Assembly: GCF_002410825.1 (NCBI RefSeq)
Contig: NZ_DHOS01000010.1
Coordinates: 40,270 to 104,269, forward strand
Length of the DNA: 64,000 nucleotides
Direction of reading: 5' to 3'
Origin: Proteiniphilum sp. UBA5384
Lineage (GTDB): Bacteria > Bacteroidota > Bacteroidia > Bacteroidales > Dysgonomonadaceae
The position numbers and the translations under genes were made by a program. This document shows, one piece after another, positions 1-9,874 of this stretch. The notes under the pieces are model-generated. The model saw only the letters and a program-made list of their open reading frames with translations, was not told the DNA's origin and ran no database searches. The number at the start of each line of letters is the position of its first letter. Within the stretch, counting starts at the first letter, position 1.

Positions 1-69
1 ATTTTCTGTCGTCACTCGACAAAGTTCAAACAAGTTTGGCTATGTGCTCTTCCTCGGAAAATTGGCACA

Positions 70-1323
70 TTAAATAGTCCACGGTGCACGGGTAGGTTGA
101 TCCAGCAACCGGTTGGCTTCTTCGTCGTTGACAAAGATTTCGTTGACAGGATCAAATTCGAGTGTCCTGTTGAGTTGGAGTGCCACCGTACCCATATTTA
201 CGATTGTGGAGGAACGGAAACCATTGATTTCATTCAGCGCAAATTTCTGCCTGTTGCGAATGCATTCAAGAAAATCGGTGTTTTGAGCCTGAGGATCGGG
301 GAAATCGGCCAACTTCTTTTCCCAGTCCGGAATATCGCATACAAAATTCTTATATACATTCCCATTCGGTCCGGCAATATAGGGTGTATTCGGTTTCCCG
401 TAATCACCTCCCCAGAGGATTATCTGGCAACCGTCTTCGTAAGTATACGTGATGGATCGCCATGTACCTACCGCGTCGGGGTGCTGTTGGGGTGCATCTA
501 CTTCCACTTTTACAGGACTGGTATTGTCTTTGCCCAACATATATTGCACAGGGTCGATATAATGTTGCCCCATATCGCCCAAGCCTCCTCCATCGTAATC
601 CCAGTATCCGCGGAACGTCTGATGTACGCGGTGTGCATTATAGGGCTTGTAGGGAGCCGGTCCCAGCCACATATCATAATCGAGTTCCTGAGGAATCGGT
701 TGCGGTTCCAGGTGTGTTTTTCCTACCCAGTAGAATTTCCAGTCGAAGCCGGTATGTTTGCTTATGGTCACCTTCAACGGCCATCCCAACAGACCGCTGT
801 CGACCAGTTTCTTGAGGGGTTTCATCGGCGTTCCCAATCCGTAGAAAGGATCTTTGAACCGGAACCATGTGTTAAGGCGGAAGATATTGCCATGCTGTGC
901 TATTGCTTCCTTCACCCGTTTTCCTTCTCCGATAGTGCGGGTCATTGGTTTTTCACAGAAAATATCTTTTCCGGCCTTTGCCGCTTCTACTGACATAATG
1001 CCGTGCCAGTGGGGTGGAGTGGCGATATGAACAATATCCACGTTTTTGTCGAGAATCAAGTCCCGGAAATCATGATAAAGGTTGATTTTTTCCTTTACCA
1101 TGGACGCAGCCTTTGAGAGATGCGTTGTGTCTACGTCACACATGGCCACCACTCGTGTGTTGTTGTAAGGGATATGACCTCGTCCCATTCCTCCCACGCC
1201 GATGATTCCTTTAGTCAGTTGATCGCTTGGGGCAATCATGCCCTTCCCAAGTACACTCCTGGGAACAATGGTGAGTAATGTAACACCGCCCATTGTTTTT
1301 AAAAATTGTCTTCTGGAAGTCAT
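70..1323 (-). CDS. Tat-exported Gfo/Idh/MocA family oxidoreductase
   Basis: A 417-residue NAD(P)-dependent sugar oxidoreductase of the Gfo/Idh/MocA fold. The N-terminus carries a twin-arginine motif (SRRQFLK, residues 3-9) followed by a hydrophobic stretch, so export by Tat, already folded with cofactor, is expected. The Rossmann glycine motif GVGGMG is at residues 42-47 and the family EKP motif at 124-126. The C-terminal half matches the usual alpha/beta substrate domain (GGGLGDMGQHYIDP). It is the last gene of locus A, about 270 nt after the DUF1735-like lipoprotein, and may be transcribed separately. Exported members in Bacteroidota sugar loci include oxidoreductases and GH109-type glycosidases that use NAD. 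Which reaction this one performs cannot be told from the sequence. Confidence 0.93.
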   Translation of the reverse strand: MTSRRQFLKTMGGVTLLTIVPRSVLGKGMIAPSDQLTKGIIGVGGMGRGHIPYNNTRVVAMCDVDTTHLSKAASMVKEKINLYHDFRDLILDKNVDIVHIATPPHWHGIMSVEAAKAGKDIFCEKPMTRTIGEGKRVKEAIAQHGNIFRLNTWFRFKDPFYGLGTPMKPLKKLVDSGLLGWPLKVTISKHTGFDWKFYWVGKTHLEPQPIPQELDYDMWLGPAPYKPYNAHRVHQTFRGYWDYDGGGLGDMGQHYIDPVQYMLGKDNTSPVKVEVDAPQQHPDAVGTWRSITYTYEDGCQIILWGGDYGKPNTPYIAGPNGNVYKNFVCDIPDWEKKLADFPDPQAQNTDFLECIRNRQKFALNEINGFRSSTIVNMGTVALQLNRTLEFDPVNEIFVNDEEANRLLDQPTRAPWTI

Positions 1324-1594
1324 TGATAATTTAATTTAATTATTCTAGTGTATGTTGAAATTTATTTTCTTCAATCCCTCACTCCACACAGTGAAGCAGA
1401 TAGCGAAAGAATGCACTTCTTCCCGTTTCCTTGGTAGGGTCGGAAAGAAGCGCACCGAGATTATGGTAGATAAGAATATCTGGTAAAGGTATTAAATATT
1501 TAATAAACACAATCTTTATTTGCGCAAAAAAGGCATAAAAGATTCAAGAGTTGATAGCGACGTTTACCAAGGAGCATTTCATATAAAAAGAGTA

Positions 1595-2455
1595 TTATTC
1601 TTTTAAGCGGATTAGTTTTTCTCTTATTTCGTAACGTTTTTCTGAGATTATATAGCTATAATTTAAAATAAAACTTTCCGTTTCAGGATCATAATTACTT
1701 CCTCCTAAATCCCTCACATTATTATTTTCAGTTATCATTATAGAATGGTCGCTTTGTACCGTAAACTGTAAAGACCTTAAAGGTATGTTTTCTGCAAGTT
1801 CATTCTCAGTCCCCAGAAACATCCGGCATGTAAACTCGTTGAGGGGCAGGAGTGTTTTATCTTTAAACACCTGTTGAGGCATACTGGCCCCTCCTTCCTC
1901 CTGTAAGCTGCCGGTCATGCGATAAAGTCCTGAATAAGCATTCTCCAATTTTATAGCATACAAAATGGATGATAAGTCTTTACTAATTTCGTAATTGGGT
2001 GATATGCTTTTAATTTTGAGTGGAATTACATACATACTGTCAGGAGACAACCCTTCGGAAGTAACGAATATGGGCATTGTCCCGAAAGGTTCACCTTTTC
2101 TTATCTTCACATGGAAAGAAGGAATGTTATAATGCTCTGCTTTTAGAGCCTTTACATACCTGCTTTCATCCTCTTCAAACTCTATATAATTATATTTAGC
2201 GATCAACTCATCATCAAGCCCGATTTCGATCTCAATATCTGCGTCAGGCATCAGGGAACCGCTGCAATACAACGAAATAAAACCTTCCGTGGGCGCACCT
2301 TTGAATGGATGCGTAAATGGGTTTATCTTATTTTCGCTGTGTACTATATACACGATCTTTTTATATATTTCTTTTTCATAATATTCGTCCTGGCATGAAG
2401 AAAAAGAGAGTAACATGCCAGACACAATTGACCATATTATACTTTGTTTGCTCAT
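1595..2455 (-). CDS. DUF1735/DUF4361-like surface lipoprotein
   Basis: A 286-residue lipoprotein with a signal peptide ending in a lipobox cysteine at residue 21 (LSFSSC). The middle has the beta-sandwich pattern of the BT_3987-type DUF1735 domain (GFISLYCSGSLMPDADIEIEIGLDDELIAKYN and later PLKIKSIS), and the C-terminal part resembles DUF4361-like domains. Such proteins usually follow SusD in Bacteroidota import loci and are thought to be surface ligand-binding accessory proteins. The gene begins 27 nt after the stop of the upstream SusD and is therefore probably in the same transcript. The ligand is unknown. The family call rests on order in the locus and on recalled domain features, not on a search. 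Confidence 0.8.
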   Translation of the reverse strand: MSKQSIIWSIVSGMLLSFSSCQDEYYEKEIYKKIVYIVHSENKINPFTHPFKGAPTEGFISLYCSGSLMPDADIEIEIGLDDELIAKYNYIEFEEDESRYVKALKAEHYNIPSFHVKIRKGEPFGTMPIFVTSEGLSPDSMYVIPLKIKSISPNYEISKDLSSILYAIKLENAYSGLYRMTGSLQEEGGASMPQQVFKDKTLLPLNEFTCRMFLGTENELAENIPLRSLQFTVQSDHSIMITENNNVRDLGGSNYDPETESFILNYSYIISEKRYEIREKLIRLKE

Positions 2456-2482
2456 AATTCATACATATTATAGTTTAATTAC

Positions 2483-4435
2483 TTACCATCCCGGATTTTG
2501 AATAAGATTAGGATTTTTATCGATATCGGAAGTGGGAATAGGGAAAAAGTACAAACGACGATCGTAATTCCGCCTGATGTTTGCATGAATAACTCGCGTT
2601 CTTTTGAAGAACATATCCGGTTCTGATCGTAACGCTTCTACATTCATCCCCTCAAAAGGCTGATAGTCGTTTTCCAATCTTTTCCACCTCCGTTGGTCGT
2701 GATACCTCCTGCCTTCCAAGGCGAATTCGATAAAACGCTCCTTAAGAATAATTTCCCTGAGTGTATCACGATTGGATACTTCATCATCGGTTAATCCCGG
2801 CAATCCGGCACGATAACGTATCATGTTGAAATATTTTTTTATTGTTTCCGTATCCCGGCTTACCGTAATGTCATCAATAGTGTACGAGTCGGTAAGTTCG
2901 TTCAACGCTTCCACATAATTCAAAAGTATTTCAGCATAACGAATGCGGGCAAAGGCCTTATTGGACACACTGCCGAAATAATAATTATCGTCCGTATGGG
3001 TATATTTCCGGAAAGTATATCCCGTCAATAACCGGTCGTCCGGATCGGAACCGACTATGGCACCTGCGTTACCATCAGCAGAATAATTGACCAAGAAATT
3101 AGAATAGGCCGTACCTGCCGTAGTGCTTAACCCGTAGAATTTAGCCCCACTAAACATAATCGTGGCATAAAAACGATATTCCCGGTTTGCGTACATGTTA
3201 AAAGTTCCGGCTTGCAGGACATAGTCGGAGAATTTTTCATCATTCTGCGTATAGCCAGTTTCGGAATATTGATACTCCGGTAATATGGTTTTAGTGATAG
3301 TACCCCCGTCTCTCATATAGTAGGCATCCACTAATTTTTGAGAGGCATTCAGCCCATTCCATCCCGAAACAAATAATGGATGCGTTCCTCTTTCAACCCT
3401 GTAAAGCGAAACCGATTCCGAATTATCCCCCCAGATACATTCTTCATTCTTATACATAATGGTTTCACCATTGAACATATCACTGTATGAATGGTATGCG
3501 TCAATATCTCCGGCACCGTCCGGAAAATGTCCGGTAGGTACATTAGGCGCCAGTTTAGGTGAATTTTCTTTCAAAGGTTTTGTGTGTAATCCATATAAAC
3601 CTTTTTCTCCCAGTTGGATTACCTGATAGGCGGCTACAGCAGCTTCAGCCCACTTTTTGTTGTCGGCAGTCTGGCTGATGAAATGCTTCCCGTCTAGATT
3701 GGTCCAATTCGAGTAAAATTGGTTATTCCCATTGTATAGGGGGCTGGCAGCATATAAACGAAGACGTGAAATAAGACTTAAAGCAGTGCCTTTGGTAGGC
3801 CGCATCCAATAAGAGGTAATCTGTTCCTCGGGTAAGATGGCCGCTGCGTCAGTCAAGTCTTTGCAGATATATTCCACACACTCGTCATAGGTGCTTCGTG
3901 GTAATGCCAACTCCTCTAAAGTCTGATCATATCCTTGTGGCATGTCCGGAGTGATGACCACTGGCCCGTATTGCTCCAATAACTTGAAATAAAAATATCC
4001 TCTTAGGAAAAGGGTCATTCCAATGATTTCTCTTTTTTCGAGTGTTGTGGCATCCTCGCATTCGTTGATACGGGTCAGGATGGTATTGGTTTTACGTATT
4101 CCCCGGTAGAAGTGAATCCAATTTTGGAAATAGGAAGACGATGCATCCAATTCATTGGCAGAAAAATAATTATGCGGAAAGGTGCTTCGTTTGTATGTCC
4201 AAAACGCGTCATCGGCACCTGTGAAATAAGGATACTTTGCCGTTTCAGCATGAGATCCCGCTTCGGGTAAGATATAGGTAGCCGTATTCCATAGATAGGC
4301 TTCCACAAAAGCTTTTCTGGCAAATACCGAATCGGCACTGAAAACATCCATGAAATAAGGATCTACATTCAAATATTCACAGGAATTACAAAAAATAATG
4401 ATTCCCGCTACTATGGCAATGATATATTTTTTCAT
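2483..4435 (-). CDS. RagB/SusD family nutrient-binding lipoprotein (locus A, second pair)
   Basis: A 650-residue SusD homologue, somewhat longer than most. The signal peptide ends in a lipobox cysteine at residue 19 (FCNSC), followed by the typical SusD start EYLNVDP. TPR-like helical segments include the family pattern GMTLFLRGYFYFKLLEQYGPVVI near residue 140, and the C-terminal part has the conserved KERFIEFALEGRRYHDQRRWKR stretch and ends with FFPIPTSDIDKNPNLIQNPGW, which is characteristic. It should sit as a lid on the SusC barrel encoded 10 nt upstream (4446-7502) and present substrate to it. The substrate is unknown. Confidence 0.97.
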   Translation of the reverse strand: MKKYIIAIVAGIIIFCNSCEYLNVDPYFMDVFSADSVFARKAFVEAYLWNTATYILPEAGSHAETAKYPYFTGADDAFWTYKRSTFPHNYFSANELDASSSYFQNWIHFYRGIRKTNTILTRINECEDATTLEKREIIGMTLFLRGYFYFKLLEQYGPVVITPDMPQGYDQTLEELALPRSTYDECVEYICKDLTDAAAILPEEQITSYWMRPTKGTALSLISRLRLYAASPLYNGNNQFYSNWTNLDGKHFISQTADNKKWAEAAVAAYQVIQLGEKGLYGLHTKPLKENSPKLAPNVPTGHFPDGAGDIDAYHSYSDMFNGETIMYKNEECIWGDNSESVSLYRVERGTHPLFVSGWNGLNASQKLVDAYYMRDGGTITKTILPEYQYSETGYTQNDEKFSDYVLQAGTFNMYANREYRFYATIMFSGAKFYGLSTTAGTAYSNFLVNYSADGNAGAIVGSDPDDRLLTGYTFRKYTHTDDNYYFGSVSNKAFARIRYAEILLNYVEALNELTDSYTIDDITVSRDTETIKKYFNMIRYRAGLPGLTDDEVSNRDTLREIILKERFIEFALEGRRYHDQRRWKRLENDYQPFEGMNVEALRSEPDMFFKRTRVIHANIRRNYDRRLYFFPIPTSDIDKNPNLIQNPGW

Positions 4436-4445
4436 ATGCTAATTA

Positions 4446-7400
4446 TTAAAAATTCATGACCAAATTCAAGGTATATCTCCGTTGGATAGGATATGCGCGC
4501 CCATTGTATGAGGCTTGTTCAGGATCCCATAATTTGACGCTGTCCCAGACCCACAGGTTTTCCCCGATAATCGATATATCCACAGTCTCCAGTGCTATTT
4601 TCTGAAAAAAATCGGATTTTAAGCGATAAGCCAATTCCACATTTTTCAACCGTAAATAGTCATTACTTGCCAACCAGAAAGTAGAGGGTTGTTCATTATT
4701 ACGGAAGCTTCCATAACTGAGACGTGGAAAACGTGCATTGGGATTTTCCGTGGTCGGATTTCCCGAATAATCAGCCGATATCCATCGATTGTCCGGATTA
4801 TTGGCGATAGTCAGCACATTTCCTACATTTCCTCCACTATAAGGGAAGTAGTTACCGTTATACATGAATTTCGACATGGCAGCTCCCTGGAAAAATATAC
4901 TGAATGTCCAGTTTTTATAGCCTATTTCTCCTGCAATGCCGTATGTTATTTGTGGCACATCGGAGTAGTCAAAATAGATATAATCCTCCGTATCTATTTT
5001 CCCGTCCCCATTGACATCCTTATACTTGATATCTCCGGGCAAAACCTCTCCAAACTGCTTTGGACTGCTTAATATTTCATTTTCATCTTTGAATAGGCCT
5101 AAAGAAATCAATCCTGTATGAGAACCGTAAATATGTCCTGTTTTGGCTTTATATGGGTATTTAAACGGGGGTTCTTCCCAGTAGTCGATCATATTTCTGG
5201 CATAAGTGAAATTGCCACGTAAGGTTAACCAGCTGGTTTTGTTGAAAGTGTAGGTGTAAGAAGAGGTTGCATCCACTCCATTACTTTTCATGGTGCCTAC
5301 ATTCCCCCAAGGTTGGGAAATATTTCCTACTGTAGCCGGCAAATTGGTCCTTTCCTGAAAGATACCTTCCCGGCGGTCCCTGAAAATATCAACCACAAAG
5401 GATAACTTATCTTTGAACGTCGCTTCGATACCGATATTGCTTTTAATGGCTTTCTCCCATCTAAGATTATCGGCGCCCAATTTTGTTTCGGTAATTCCAT
5501 ACTTTCCGCCCCATCCTGCTGAAGCATATTCCACAAAAGTGAAATAGGGAAACCTGTAATTGGATATTTTGTCATTTCCGGCTGTACCAAATGAGTAGCG
5601 GAATTTCAGGAAAGAAACGAATGGAATGTTGTTTTTAATCCAATCATAAGATGTAGGTATCCATCCCAAAGCAATTGATGGGAAGAAGCCAAACTGTTCA
5701 CCTCTTTTAAAGTTCTCTGATCCGGTATATCCGAAATTTGCTTCTATCAGATAAGTGTCGTATAAAGAGTAAGTCACCCTGCCCGATATTCCCTGATTCC
5801 GTTCCGGGATGGCATCTGTTCCATCCCGGTCGCTCTCGGTAAATTCCTGATGAAAATAATGGATCAGTCCTCCTACACGATGTTTCTCATTGAACGTCCT
5901 GTCATAAATGAGAGAACTTTCCAGATAAGTCTTTTGCCTGGATAAAGCATCTGTTGTTACTTTAAGGGGTTCATTGTCATATTTCAGTTCCAGGTCCAGC
6001 TCCCCGTTCACTTTACGTTTGTTGGCATAGTAGAGGTCCGGCATTTTACTACGGGTAACCACATGATTGGTATATGTGTCGAAAGAGTAAAGCACTCTGG
6101 CGGAAAGACCCTTAACCCATTGTGAAAAATCCTGCGTGAGGGAAAGATTCGATTGCACACCGGTATTCTTGTCGCTCACATAACCGGTATGGTTAAGCAA
6201 TACGGCCGGTGAAACTTCCGACAATGACTTTCCGTAGGTGGGCAATTGCCCGGTAGAGTATTGTACAGGGACTGTCAGCGGTGTAAGATTGGCTTGAGAA
6301 CTCCAGATGTAGGAGGTGCTACCCATTCCCGGGCGATTCTGGTTGGTCAAATATCCGTCCACGCCTAATGAAATGGTCGTGGATTTGGTCACGTTGATAT
6401 CCAGATTGGAGCGGAATGAATGTTTATTGTATTTTACATTGGTATTATAATCGTTCAACCCACTTTCTTTGTATAACGCATCGGACGAATAGGTGCTGGC
6501 ACTTAAGAAATATCTGGCCACGTCACCTCCCCCGGATACGCTCAGATAATGATTGCGGTTCGTTGTATATTTTTTTAAAATCTCTTTTTGCCAGTCCACG
6601 TTGGGATATAAATCGGGGTCGACTCCTTTTCTGATAATGTGTAATTCCACATCATCATATATGGGAGTCTGCCCCCGCATGGCACGGGCTTCATTGGCCA
6701 ATACCGCGTAATCATAAGCTTCCAGGTAATCGGGCATCCTGGGGGAATGGGATATCGTCGCATAGTTTTTAAATTTAATGGATAGTTTTCCTGACGACCC
6801 TTTTTTGGTGGTAATCAATACAACGCCATTTGCTCCCCGCACCCCGTACACAGCTGTGGCAGAAGCATCTTTGAGTACAGAAAAGCTTTCGATATCTTCC
6901 GGGTCGATCTGGTCTATACCCGAACGTTCGATCCCGTCAATTAAGATAAGCGCACTCTGGTTAGCGCCAAAGGTACTGATACCGCGAATCCAGAATTGAG
7001 AAAAATCATTCCCCGGTTCACCGCTTCGCTGCACGGAAACGATACCGGCCACTTTTCCGGCCAGTGCATTGGTGATGGAAGAGGAGGGGGTTTTCAATTC
7101 ATTTACATCTACAGAGGATATGGAACCTACGACACTTACTTTGCGTTGTTGGCCATGGCCTACTACTACCACTTCGTCCAGTGCTGTCCCTCCACTTTCT
7201 TTCAACTGGATTTTTAGATTTGAAACGCTCTCCGTCACCAATATCTCTTCTTTTTCAAAGTCAATGAAAGAGATAACTACAATACTATTCTTGGTGGTTT
7301 TTATGGAAAATTTACCTTCTAAATCGGATACAACTCCCACTCCCGGTTCATTCTTTATATATACATTGGCTCCCGGCAAAGGTTCTCCGGTTTCATCCAG

Positions 7401-7502
7401 GATAACTCCCGATACCTGTAACTCCCGCTCTACGCTTTGGGCTGAAATGCTATATGTGCCAAGACAGAAAAGGAACACATATAAAATATATATCTTTCTC
7501 AT
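4446..7502 (-). CDS. SusC/RagA family TonB-linked outer-membrane transporter without STN domain (locus A, second pair)
   Basis: A 1018-residue TonB-dependent transporter. After a signal peptide (cleavage near SISAQ) comes a carboxypeptidase-like domain (VSGVILDETGEPLPGANVYIKN), the TonB box DEVVVVGHG near residues 109-117, then the plug domain with the SusC signature RGISTFGANQSALILIDGIE and the VLKDASATAVYGVRGANGVVLITTKKG segment, then the 22-strand barrel ending in MNF. It lacks the N-terminal STN domain that the first SusC of this locus has, so it should not signal to the FecR anti-sigma directly. It starts 3 nt after the IPT/NHL lipoprotein gene and precedes its SusD, so it is part of one long operon. 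Confidence 0.97.
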   Translation of the reverse strand: MRKIYILYVFLFCLGTYSISAQSVERELQVSGVILDETGEPLPGANVYIKNEPGVGVVSDLEGKFSIKTTKNSIVVISFIDFEKEEILVTESVSNLKIQLKESGGTALDEVVVVGHGQQRKVSVVGSISSVDVNELKTPSSSITNALAGKVAGIVSVQRSGEPGNDFSQFWIRGISTFGANQSALILIDGIERSGIDQIDPEDIESFSVLKDASATAVYGVRGANGVVLITTKKGSSGKLSIKFKNYATISHSPRMPDYLEAYDYAVLANEARAMRGQTPIYDDVELHIIRKGVDPDLYPNVDWQKEILKKYTTNRNHYLSVSGGGDVARYFLSASTYSSDALYKESGLNDYNTNVKYNKHSFRSNLDINVTKSTTISLGVDGYLTNQNRPGMGSTSYIWSSQANLTPLTVPVQYSTGQLPTYGKSLSEVSPAVLLNHTGYVSDKNTGVQSNLSLTQDFSQWVKGLSARVLYSFDTYTNHVVTRSKMPDLYYANKRKVNGELDLELKYDNEPLKVTTDALSRQKTYLESSLIYDRTFNEKHRVGGLIHYFHQEFTESDRDGTDAIPERNQGISGRVTYSLYDTYLIEANFGYTGSENFKRGEQFGFFPSIALGWIPTSYDWIKNNIPFVSFLKFRYSFGTAGNDKISNYRFPYFTFVEYASAGWGGKYGITETKLGADNLRWEKAIKSNIGIEATFKDKLSFVVDIFRDRREGIFQERTNLPATVGNISQPWGNVGTMKSNGVDATSSYTYTFNKTSWLTLRGNFTYARNMIDYWEEPPFKYPYKAKTGHIYGSHTGLISLGLFKDENEILSSPKQFGEVLPGDIKYKDVNGDGKIDTEDYIYFDYSDVPQITYGIAGEIGYKNWTFSIFFQGAAMSKFMYNGNYFPYSGGNVGNVLTIANNPDNRWISADYSGNPTTENPNARFPRLSYGSFRNNEQPSTFWLASNDYLRLKNVELAYRLKSDFFQKIALETVDISIIGENLWVWDSVKLWDPEQASYNGRAYPIQRRYTLNLVMNF

Positions 7503-7505
7503 ATA

Positions 7506-8795
7506 TTATTCAATTATAATTTTCCTGATTCTATAATTATTCATATCACATACATATATCGCTCCATCTACAGGACTTACGCATACACCATAAGGGCTAC
7601 TGAACAGCGATTTCTCAGGAGCGCCATTCATATATCCGGTCTGTCCAGGTATACCCGCGATGGTGCTTGTATATCCATCGGGGCGAACCATACGTATCAC
7701 ATGATTATTACGGTCGGCGACGATCAGGTTACCATCAAGATCTACGGCTATCTGTGTTGGAGTATTGAATTGTGCTTCGGCACCGGGACCATCATTGTGC
7801 CCTTTGGTAGAACCTGCTAAGAATTTAAACTCATTGGTCCTCAAGTCAAAATAATAGATTTTACTTTCATCTCTTGTGGCTATATATACTCTTCTGTCTT
7901 TTTGAGAATAAGCTACATACACATAATCCCCGCTACGGATCACACCTTCCGCAAGGTAACCCCATTCTCCCGTTTTTGTGTCGACTTTAAACAGACTGCC
8001 GTTCTCTGCCCCGAAATAGAGTATTTCATCCTCATCGATGGCCAATTGTGAAACCCAATCTACTTTATCCCGGGGTATATTTGTTGGAATGACATATGCA
8101 TTCCATTGTCTGTCAGGGTCAAAACAATATACATTCCGGTCTGTTGTACTTGTTCTCCAGACATACGCGGAAATATACACACGCTTACCGTCAATAGATG
8201 TACATCCTCCCACGGGGCGGGCTATATGGTCTGCCAGTGTTATAACCTGGTCCGTTTGTGGAGATATCAGCCTTACCCGTTTCTCATTATCCGTTACGAA
8301 GAGGTTATTTTCCCAATCACAATGAATGAAACGGGGAGACTCAAACATCGCTTCACCTATTGTACCGTCTTTAAATCCTCCTTTCCCGTCAGCATCTACA
8401 ATCCCGGCAAAAGGGGAGACACTGGCTGATAGAATATACTTGAACTGTTTGGATTTGCAGATAACACTATCATTTCCTATCACAACCGAGATATCACTCA
8501 GATCACCCGGTTGCCGGGGGACTACAACGTATATAAGGTCTTCGGCTACACCTACCACCGTTGCTTTTTTATTATTAAAATAAACCTTAACGAGGGAGGG
8601 ATCGTTTCCAAAATTTTTTCCAAGAAGTACCATTTTTGATGCTATACCACCTGAATCCGGAAGAAACGAATCAAAAGTAACGGGTATTTGAGGGTCATAA
8701 GGGTTTATCTGAACCTTGTTGTCGTCATTATTACACGCGACAACGAACAACAAAAACAATACATAGATATTTTTGTATTTTTTTATATTTTTCAT
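7506..8795 (-). CDS. IPT/TIG and NHL-repeat surface lipoprotein
   Basis: A 429-residue lipoprotein with lipobox cysteine at residue 21 (FVVAC). An IPT/TIG immunoglobulin-like domain spans roughly residues 38-118 (FLPDSGGIASKMVLLGKNFG). The rest is a six-bladed NHL-type propeller, visible as repeated blocks ending in patterns such as NLFVTDNEKRVRLI, NLIVADRNNHVIRMV and AIYVCDMNNYRIRKI. Such IPT-NHL lipoproteins occur in SusCD loci and are presumed surface glycan-binding or scaffold proteins. It is unusual here in lying between the two SusCD pairs, with only 3 nt to the downstream SusC. An enzymatic role for the propeller, such as lyase activity, cannot be excluded. Confidence 0.9.
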   Translation of the reverse strand: MKNIKKYKNIYVLFLLFVVACNNDDNKVQINPYDPQIPVTFDSFLPDSGGIASKMVLLGKNFGNDPSLVKVYFNNKKATVVGVAEDLIYVVVPRQPGDLSDISVVIGNDSVICKSKQFKYILSASVSPFAGIVDADGKGGFKDGTIGEAMFESPRFIHCDWENNLFVTDNEKRVRLISPQTDQVITLADHIARPVGGCTSIDGKRVYISAYVWRTSTTDRNVYCFDPDRQWNAYVIPTNIPRDKVDWVSQLAIDEDEILYFGAENGSLFKVDTKTGEWGYLAEGVIRSGDYVYVAYSQKDRRVYIATRDESKIYYFDLRTNEFKFLAGSTKGHNDGPGAEAQFNTPTQIAVDLDGNLIVADRNNHVIRMVRPDGYTSTIAGIPGQTGYMNGAPEKSLFSSPYGVCVSPVDGAIYVCDMNNYRIRKIIIE

Positions 8796-8870
8796 ACGAT
8801 TATTCTATTTTTCTTGTTGGTATATGGAATATTAACAGTAAGGTTTGAAGTCTCAATTAAAATCCGGTAT

Positions 8871-9869
8871 TTATTTGGAAAAAATGGTAAATTCTGCCGG
8901 GAAAGATACTTTGTCGCGGATAGTCCCATCAAGTTGGTGGAGCCATGTGTCGAATTCCCGTTTTCCTTCTTTAAGAACCACTACACGAACACCGTTAATT
9001 TGGGGAGTGTAAGTGGTTTTCCAACCGCTGAAATGTCCGTAAGCCAGCGCGATACCATAATAATTCACTATATAGTCGTTTACATGGTCGTGTCCAACAA
9101 ACGTAGCCATTACATCGCCCATTTCCTGCATCATCAAGAACATACCCGAGTTGAGTTCGGGAGGACATTCGTCTTCCCTTCTCTCTCCATAGCGTATATT
9201 TTTTTCATCGTTGAATGCCAACCGGTATTCTGGTAAGGCGATATGAAAATAGGCCAAAGCAGGTAGCGGATGGAAATTATTTTTGATCGTATAGTAAATA
9301 CTTTGCTCTTTGTACCATTGTATCTGTTTGTCTGTTATCCAGGCATAACCTTTTACGCCGTCTATTGTGGAATAGGCTCCGGTATCAAAACAGTAGATCA
9401 GGGCCGCTTCCTTGAGTGGCTTTTGACTACAGTATACAGGCAATATATTATCCATTACTCTGCCTGGGCTGACATCTGACAACCTGTTGATGTTGAAAGG
9501 GTAGGAAGTAACAATATCAGCAATCTCCTCCCTTGTTATACCCTGTTCATGATCGTGGTTACCCAATGTCACGGCGAAGGGGATTTTACGATCAATGACA
9601 AATTTGGTTACAGCATCCCATCCTTCCCGCACCGGTCTTCCGGTAATGATATCTCCTGTAAAGATGACCATATCAGGTTTTTCTGTATCCAGTATTCTGG
9701 GAATAAGCGTCAAAGTCGTATCTGATTTCGGATTACCGTGCATATAATGCATATCGGTAAACTGTACGATTTTAAAAGTGCCGTCTTTTTTAAAGGAAAG
9801 TTTTTGGGCATTTGCTGTAAAAACGATTGCTCCAATCGTTAATGTAAGAATCCATTTTTTGTGTGTCAT
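8871..9869 (-). CDS. secreted calcineurin-like metallophosphoesterase
   Basis: A 332-residue metallophosphoesterase with a Sec signal peptide (cleavage after residue 22, TANAQ). The metal-binding motifs of the family are all present: FTDMHY (D39, H41), FTGD (72-73), GNHDHE (103-108) and GHDH (259-262), so it should be an active dinuclear-metal phosphoesterase acting outside the cytoplasm. The start at 9869 is preferred over an upstream in-frame ATG at 9893, because it puts the signal peptide at the N-terminus and leaves 5 nt after the SusD stop instead of an overlap. It sits in the middle of locus A, suggesting that the imported substrate carries phosphate mono- or diesters. The substrate is not known. 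Confidence 0.93.
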   Translation of the reverse strand: MTHKKWILTLTIGAIVFTANAQKLSFKKDGTFKIVQFTDMHYMHGNPKSDTTLTLIPRILDTEKPDMVIFTGDIITGRPVREGWDAVTKFVIDRKIPFAVTLGNHDHEQGITREEIADIVTSYPFNINRLSDVSPGRVMDNILPVYCSQKPLKEAALIYCFDTGAYSTIDGVKGYAWITDKQIQWYKEQSIYYTIKNNFHPLPALAYFHIALPEYRLAFNDEKNIRYGERREDECPPELNSGMFLMMQEMGDVMATFVGHDHVNDYIVNYYGIALAYGHFSGWKTTYTPQINGVRVVVLKEGKREFDTWLHQLDGTIRDKVSFPAEFTIFSK

Positions 9870-9874
9870 AATCT

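Noticed and set aside
97..993. Long plus-strand frame of 298 codons opposite the Gfo/Idh gene
   Set aside because: It lies wholly antisense to a gene with clear motifs and shows no domain or signal peptide of its own.
1324..1594. Possible small gene between the DUF1735-like and Gfo/Idh genes
   Set aside because: A frame of about 45 codons on the minus strand has no start context, signal peptide or recognisable motif; only a weak CACT/AGTG hairpin is present.
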